Source: Lycocorax pyrrhopterus obiensis
Lineage: Eukaryota; Chordata; Aves; Passeriformes; Paradisaeidae
Reading direction: 5' to 3'
NCBI GenBank assembly: GCA_014706295.1
Contig: JACSVZ010000001.1
Coordinates: 115,641,111-115,705,110, forward strand
Length of the DNA stretch: 64,000 nt
A program made the translations under genes and the position numbers. Below the pieces are notes generated by a model. The model was not told where the DNA came from. It made no database searches and saw nothing but the letters and a program-made list of their open reading frames with translations. Shown in pieces: positions 59,201 through 64,000 of the stretch (within the stretch, counting starts at the first letter, position 1; each line of letters begins with the position of its first letter).

Positions 59201-61077
59201 ATCAATGCCATATCTAGATCAAAAAAAACCACTACAGCAGCAAAGCCACCTGCTGAAAATTTACTTTTCCCACTACTGCATTACGGGTGCCCTGTGCCTG
59301 CTTTTTTGGGGAGGAGGGATTTGCAGTTTTAGAAGTGCAGAGCTCGGATGTCTTATTTTCTGATTTAACTGTGACTAATTGCAAAGCACAACAGATGCAG
59401 CAATACAGCTTTGGATGGCAGCTTCACAAATACCACATATGCTCTTTTATACGTTTAATTAGCACTTCCTTCCAGAGTAGATGTGACAGGATTATTTGAA
59501 ATTGTGGAAGTCCCACAAGACCCTGCACTGTCATTCCATGCAAATCCCTTCTAAGTTCTCTCTCAGTTCTCCATCTCCAAGATGCAGGAAATACCTCAGA
59601 ACCCTCCATTAATGTGTAAAATGCCATTAAAAACACTCTCCATTAAAGTGCATTGCCATTTTTCCGAGGATGAGACAGGCAGAGCAGCTCTCTGGGCAGT
59701 TTTTCTGGCCTTTCTTCAAGTCTTCTCAAGTCTTCTTCAACTTTTTAGCTCTTTCCTTGCTGGAGGAGCACTGAACATATCACAGCACGTGCTGGGCTCC
59801 CAGGTGCTGGATTTGGTAAGTGTGTGCCAGCCTGCACCCAAACTTGTTGAGATAGATCTAAATCTCTTCACCATGCCAGCACACTTCATCGATTCGTAAT
59901 AAGCCTTTGTGGTTACACTTCTGCCTTCAGACTGATGTTTGGAACAGTCCTGTGGCCTCCCACCCAGTCTGGGAATTAAAACTCAATATATAAGTAATTC
60001 CAGAACAATTTCTCTAATTATTTTCTCCTGACTATCTTGGACATTGTCACTTGTCTTGCTCCCAGCTCAGTGGCAGCATTAACATTTACACTTTTCTCTG
60101 AGGATGGACTCACATATGTTCTTTCCTGCACTGTTTCTGAACTTGACAAAGTCTGATAAGCAACCAAGTGCCATTTGGGACGGGGAGTCAGTGAGCTAAA
60201 TTACAATTCTGTTGTATATAGGATGACTTTTTCTTTCAGACTGAAAGAAGCTAAGTTTCTTTCTGTGGTATCCCAGCAAAAGAGGACCATAATCTTGATA
60301 TCTAGACAAATTGTTTAGCCAACTCCCTCTTCACACACCAGCTATGTAGCAGTCAATCCATAGTTAGAGTCATCCAAAACTCCTCTGCTTGCTGAACACA
60401 GCCCTCAAACCCAACTGTTGATTTCACTTATATTCATGTTATTATACAAAACTACCACTCGCAGATGCTACCACATAAAATTGCAGACAAACAGAAACAG
60501 ATGAACGTGTAGATAAATGCAAAACACACATTTAGATATGGGAAAGAAGGAGCAAAAATAAAACACAATACAAGCTGTGATCATCATCACGGAACTTACC
60601 TGAAAAATGGTGATATCAAAAACTCTCCTGGGGAACATCTTGTCTGAGATCTGCTATGGAAACTGCAGTATGGCTGCACCATCAGGGTTCCGATCTTTTC
60701 CAAAAGCAGAGATGTGACAGGCACTGCCACCCCCTGCCACTCACTTGACAGGTTTGGGATGTATGCTGATGGGGAAAATGCAAATACTGAGAAGTTTCAT
60801 CATTTGTTTTCCTTGAAAAAAGAAAGTTATGTAAAATAACTGCTTGCTGCTTGTTTTTTTTTCTGTCACTTCTGTTAAGCAGCAGTACAAATAACCTAAA
60901 CCCTACAGCTTTGTTCTGAGGGCCTGTTTTCTCTCTGACAAACACTGCAGATGCATGTTTGAGGTGGTGAAGTGCTGTGACCTTATGAACAGCAAACATA
61001 CGACAAAGGCAGCTTGTTAAATCAGCTTATTAAATTAATGCAACAGGGTTAGTTCAGTTTAATATCATATTTTACAT
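56232..61077. other. Unique non-coding sequence
   Basis: No gene recognised. A slightly CpG-enriched stretch at about 56550-56760 carries a short ATG frame with a hydrophobic start (56659-56859). A 9-base perfect inverted repeat, ttctttcag-a-ctgaaagaa, lies at 60231-60249. Confidence 0.55.
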
Positions 61078-61250
61078 CTTGCCCAAAGAAGTTGTAGATC
61101 CCCCATCCCTGCGTGTGTCCAAGGCCAGGCTGGATGGGGTTCTGAGCAATCTGGTCTGGTGGAAGGTGTCCCTTCCCAACACAGAGGGGTTGGAACTAGA
61201 GGATCTTTGGGGTCCCTTCCAAAACAAGCCATGCTATAATTCTGTGATCT
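61078..61250 (+). mobile_element. CR1 LINE 3' end, plus strand
   Basis: In order: gcccaaagaagttgtagat, ccccatccctgc, gtccaaggccaggctggat, ctgagcaatctggtctggtg, gaaggtgtccctt, ggttggaactagaggatctt, ggggtcccttcc, and the tail ataattctgtgatct ending at 61250. This is the standard avian CR1 3' end in sense orientation. It is 5'-truncated inside the region encoding the end of ORF2 and diverged by scattered substitutions. Confidence 0.95.
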
Positions 61251-62419
61251 AATTGCTCTCTAATAACAAAGCACCCAAACAAAACAAAATAGAATTTCAC
61301 CCAATGAAACTATATAGGGCTTGACCTGTGCAGGGTGCTGAATCTGATGGAATATTTTGGGTTGAAGGCATAAAGAATGACCTGAGCTATAAGGCAATAT
61401 ATTGGCAGCAAAGGATTAATTTCTGGTCAAAGAACTCTCAACTTTTCCCCTTTCAGCTAACTCCTACTCTCATAGCCACAAGTGTAGAAAGAGAAGGATG
61501 GATGGATGGATGTATTTCCTTCAGACCTGGGTACCTGGTACCAGAATTTGGCTGTGCATTGTTGGTGAATGAGATCTAAAGGATAATTGCCATGTGTGCT
61601 ATTGCCTCCATAGTACATCAAAGCTGCGTGAACCAGTTCTTTCAACCACAGAGAGTAGAGCCATTTAAATATTTGTTTTAGTGAATGGCTTGCTTTGCAG
61701 ACACGCTGGCATGAAGTGCATGTGAACTAAGAGACAGCATTTTTTGATTAAAATGCTTTTCTCAGAGTAGGCAGTGAATATAAGGTGCAAGAAAGTAATT
61801 ATCCTACTTTTACACAGGCGGAGCTAAGGCATTGGCTTCCCAAGTTCTAGGCAATTTTGTTCCCCCCAGCTTTAAAAAAAATTGCTCTGAATGCTGACCA
61901 AATAGCTTACTAGCTTCTACTTTTGTTTACCAAAGAAAATTAAACCAAGATAGCCCAAAGCAAAGTCACTCCACAAACCCAGGAGCACCAGAACTTACAG
62001 CACCACATGTGGAGCAGTAGAGAGAGAGCCCCTTACTTGTAGCAACCCCCAGGCTCATAATGAATGAATGTCCAAATGCTGGGTGACCCCTGAACGGTGT
62101 GTAAATGCCCAAATTGGAAATTTCCATAAATCAATAACCTGTGTTTGAAATGGAGTTGTTGTCCCGGCTTATGCTTGTGTCAGAGGAGGGCTGGGGCTGT
62201 CACCAAGTCATTGGTAAAACCATCAGCGCTGCGAGCAAGGATCTTGGTGTCACTTTGCACAGCTCCAGATGATCGTGGTGATAAACAAAACAGCTTCAGA
62301 ATAATCCTACAGAGTTACCAGGATAAAATTCAAATAAATCGTCAGGCATTCCAATTTAGCAGCCCTAGAGCATTTTTCAGGGCAGTGCTCGAAACACTCC
62401 CTTTCCACCCCCACCATTT
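61251..62419. other. Unique non-coding sequence
   Basis: Includes the (GGAT)n run at 61496-61512. Nothing else is recognised. Confidence 0.6.
61496..61512. repeat. (GGAT)4 microsatellite
   Basis: Four perfect ggat units plus one base. Confidence 0.9.
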
Positions 62420-62760
62420 TCCCTTTACAACCTGTTAAAATAACACTGTCTACAATTACAGGGTCATTTGTTATGCATGATATAATAGACTGCAAATATA
62501 AAAAGGCATTATCATTACTTTTGTCCTTTGTTCTTCCAGGCCAGAATATTGCATAGTTCTTTACTTTGACATTTATTGCTTTTAGATTGGTAATAGAATG
62601 GTTTGTGTTGCTCATTATCTTGAATGATGATAATATTAGAGTTTGGGGAGCCTGCGTTCCCTGTTAAGTAAAGTAAAGGCTTCATATAATTTACCAAAGG
62701 TTATTACTGGACAATTACCCACAATACAGTTCAAGTCTAATAAATGTTAGCCACATTCAC
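62420..62760. promoter_or_regulatory. Candidate conserved non-coding element
   Basis: About 340 bases without repeats or long homopolymers, with tttgttatgcatgatataat near 62467 (octamer-like), aggcattatcattactt, ttggtaatagaatgg, gaatgatgataatatta and aggttattactgg motifs. It has the look of vertebrate conserved non-coding DNA, but this is inference only. Confidence 0.2.
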
Positions 62761-64000
62761 TCTTAAATACCACATCTGGAGCGTGGTTCCTAGGAAACTG
62801 CAGAGGATGATTTAAGGCATTTATGTGCCTGGAAGGAGGAGGGGAGTTTGGATGTGCATATGCATCTACATGGCTTTCTGTGTGTTTTTGGTGTTCACTA
62901 ACTGATGTGTGGGTTTGGTGTTTATTAAAGGGTGTCCTTAGGGAAAGGAATTAATTAGAAGACACACCTAGTTGGGACTCTGAGACAAGAATGGAAGGGG
63001 AAGAGGGATAAAATATAACCTGAGTTTTCCCCTTTACTCCTGGGAATAATGGAGTAATTTCATAATTAAATTCCTAAAAATTATATCAGGTTTTGGCCTA
63101 AGACTTTACTTAAGCTCTTATACAACAGCCTAATGTATTAAATTCATCGGTCAGCAAGGCATGAAATTCAGAGCCTGATTTTATCCTTCCACCCCTTTTA
63201 TCACTGACCATGGTCAGCACCTCCTGACCAGCCACAGGGCCCCGTTCCGGACACACTTCCCAACCTGCAGCCAGGGAGTGGCTCCATTCCTGGGGAGAGT
63301 GACTGAGGAATCTTCCGCCTGGGAAACTTTCTGGGTTGGGGATCCTCGACAATCCCCTCCACTTCTGAGGCTCTCAGATGTTTACATGAGTGTAACACTC
63401 AGTAGGCAGGCACACACGTGTATACAAACAACAATTTTTTTCCCTGTCCCTTTTCTGTTTGCTACTCCAGTTTGCCTGCAGCCATTTATGTTCAATTTAT
63501 GTTTATCAGTTCATTTCTCTAGCAGCTGCACTTTCAATGAAATGTTTCTATTTGGTGCCAAGTAATAGTAGCTGGAGTTATTTGCCCTATGAATCTCGGT
63601 AGATTAGTTTTTGTAATTTACATACATATCCAATTGCTACCAATTTTCACTGACAGTTTTCTCTTTGGACTTTGTTTCATTTCTATTTTTGAACTGTAAC
63701 AGTTTCAGACATACAGCTCTCTGCAAACTTTATGATATGCCCTGCATTATTATAATTATCCAGTAATGCCAAAGTGAGAGAAAACCTTTAACTCTAAATG
63801 TTAAAACAGTCTGCAGAAAAAGAAGTTAATGTTTCATGAAATAAATGTCATAATACGAAAAACTTATTTTAATGGAAATTTGCTCAAAGCTTCAGATGTT
63901 TCTTTTCTGGCTGACATCAGTTACTATTCTTCACAGGAATCACAAAACCCAGAGTGATTGAGTCAGCTGGTTCCTCTGTAGGGCAATAAATAACCATAAA
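62761..64000. other. Unique non-coding sequence to the right edge
   Basis: A somewhat GC-richer patch lies at about 63180-63370. No gene or repeat recognised. Confidence 0.6.

Noticed and set aside
1..64000. CRISPR array, phage, plasmid or bacterial operon
   Set aside because: No regularly spaced repeats, no ribosome-binding-site-led long frames, and the interspersed repeats are avian.

Overview
The window looks like vertebrate, specifically bird, nuclear DNA with no gene that can be recognised. It is AT-rich by eye (about 60% A+T), poor in CpG, and has stop codons throughout every frame. Only short chance-length open frames are present, and none resembles a known protein. The organism call rests on the interspersed repeats. 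There are several copies of the CR1 LINE 3' end (the main avian retroposon), two avian endogenous-retrovirus LTR pieces, and one tRNA-Ile-headed, CR1-tailed SINE that matches what is known of TguSINE1. TguSINE1 is known from perching birds (Eupasseres), so the source is most likely a passerine. The segment is probably intergenic desert or part of a very long intron; the sequence does not decide which.

Layout. Positions 1-7.5 kb: a diverged tandem duplication at the left edge, an A/C-rich low-complexity tract (2.1-2.3 kb), TTA and TTTG simple repeats (3.9-4.1 kb). 7.5-20.7 kb: mostly unique sequence, with an old minus-strand CR1-tailed retroposon (14.4 kb), a 79-bp segment present twice (13.69 and 15.24 kb), a hairpin (15.14 kb) and a small CpG cluster (17.4-17.5 kb). 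20.7-24.3 kb: a minus-strand LTR fragment, GA-rich tracts and the best-preserved CR1 copy (23.87-24.19 kb, minus). 24.3-33.3 kb: unique, with a pair of adjacent short hairpins (29.2 kb) and an exon-like stretch with good splice consensus on the minus strand (32.1-32.5 kb). 33.6-35.2 kb: a plus-strand solo LTR and the SINE. 35.2-64 kb: unique sequence with CR1 fragments at 39.25 (minus), 41.38 (plus) and 61.08 kb (plus), purine-rich and A/C-rich tracts and small tandem duplications.

There are no genes working together here. The non-repetitive part contains several TAAT/ATTA-dense blocks that could be conserved regulatory elements (10.74, 38.5, 43.2, 62.4-62.75 kb), but this cannot be shown without a cross-species alignment. 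I found no CRISPR array, operon, rRNA or intact tRNA gene, and nothing that I would call a new biological system. The observations most worth checking are the 79-bp duplicated segment, the exon-like stretch at 32.1-32.5 kb, the hairpin pair at 29.2 kb and the SINE.
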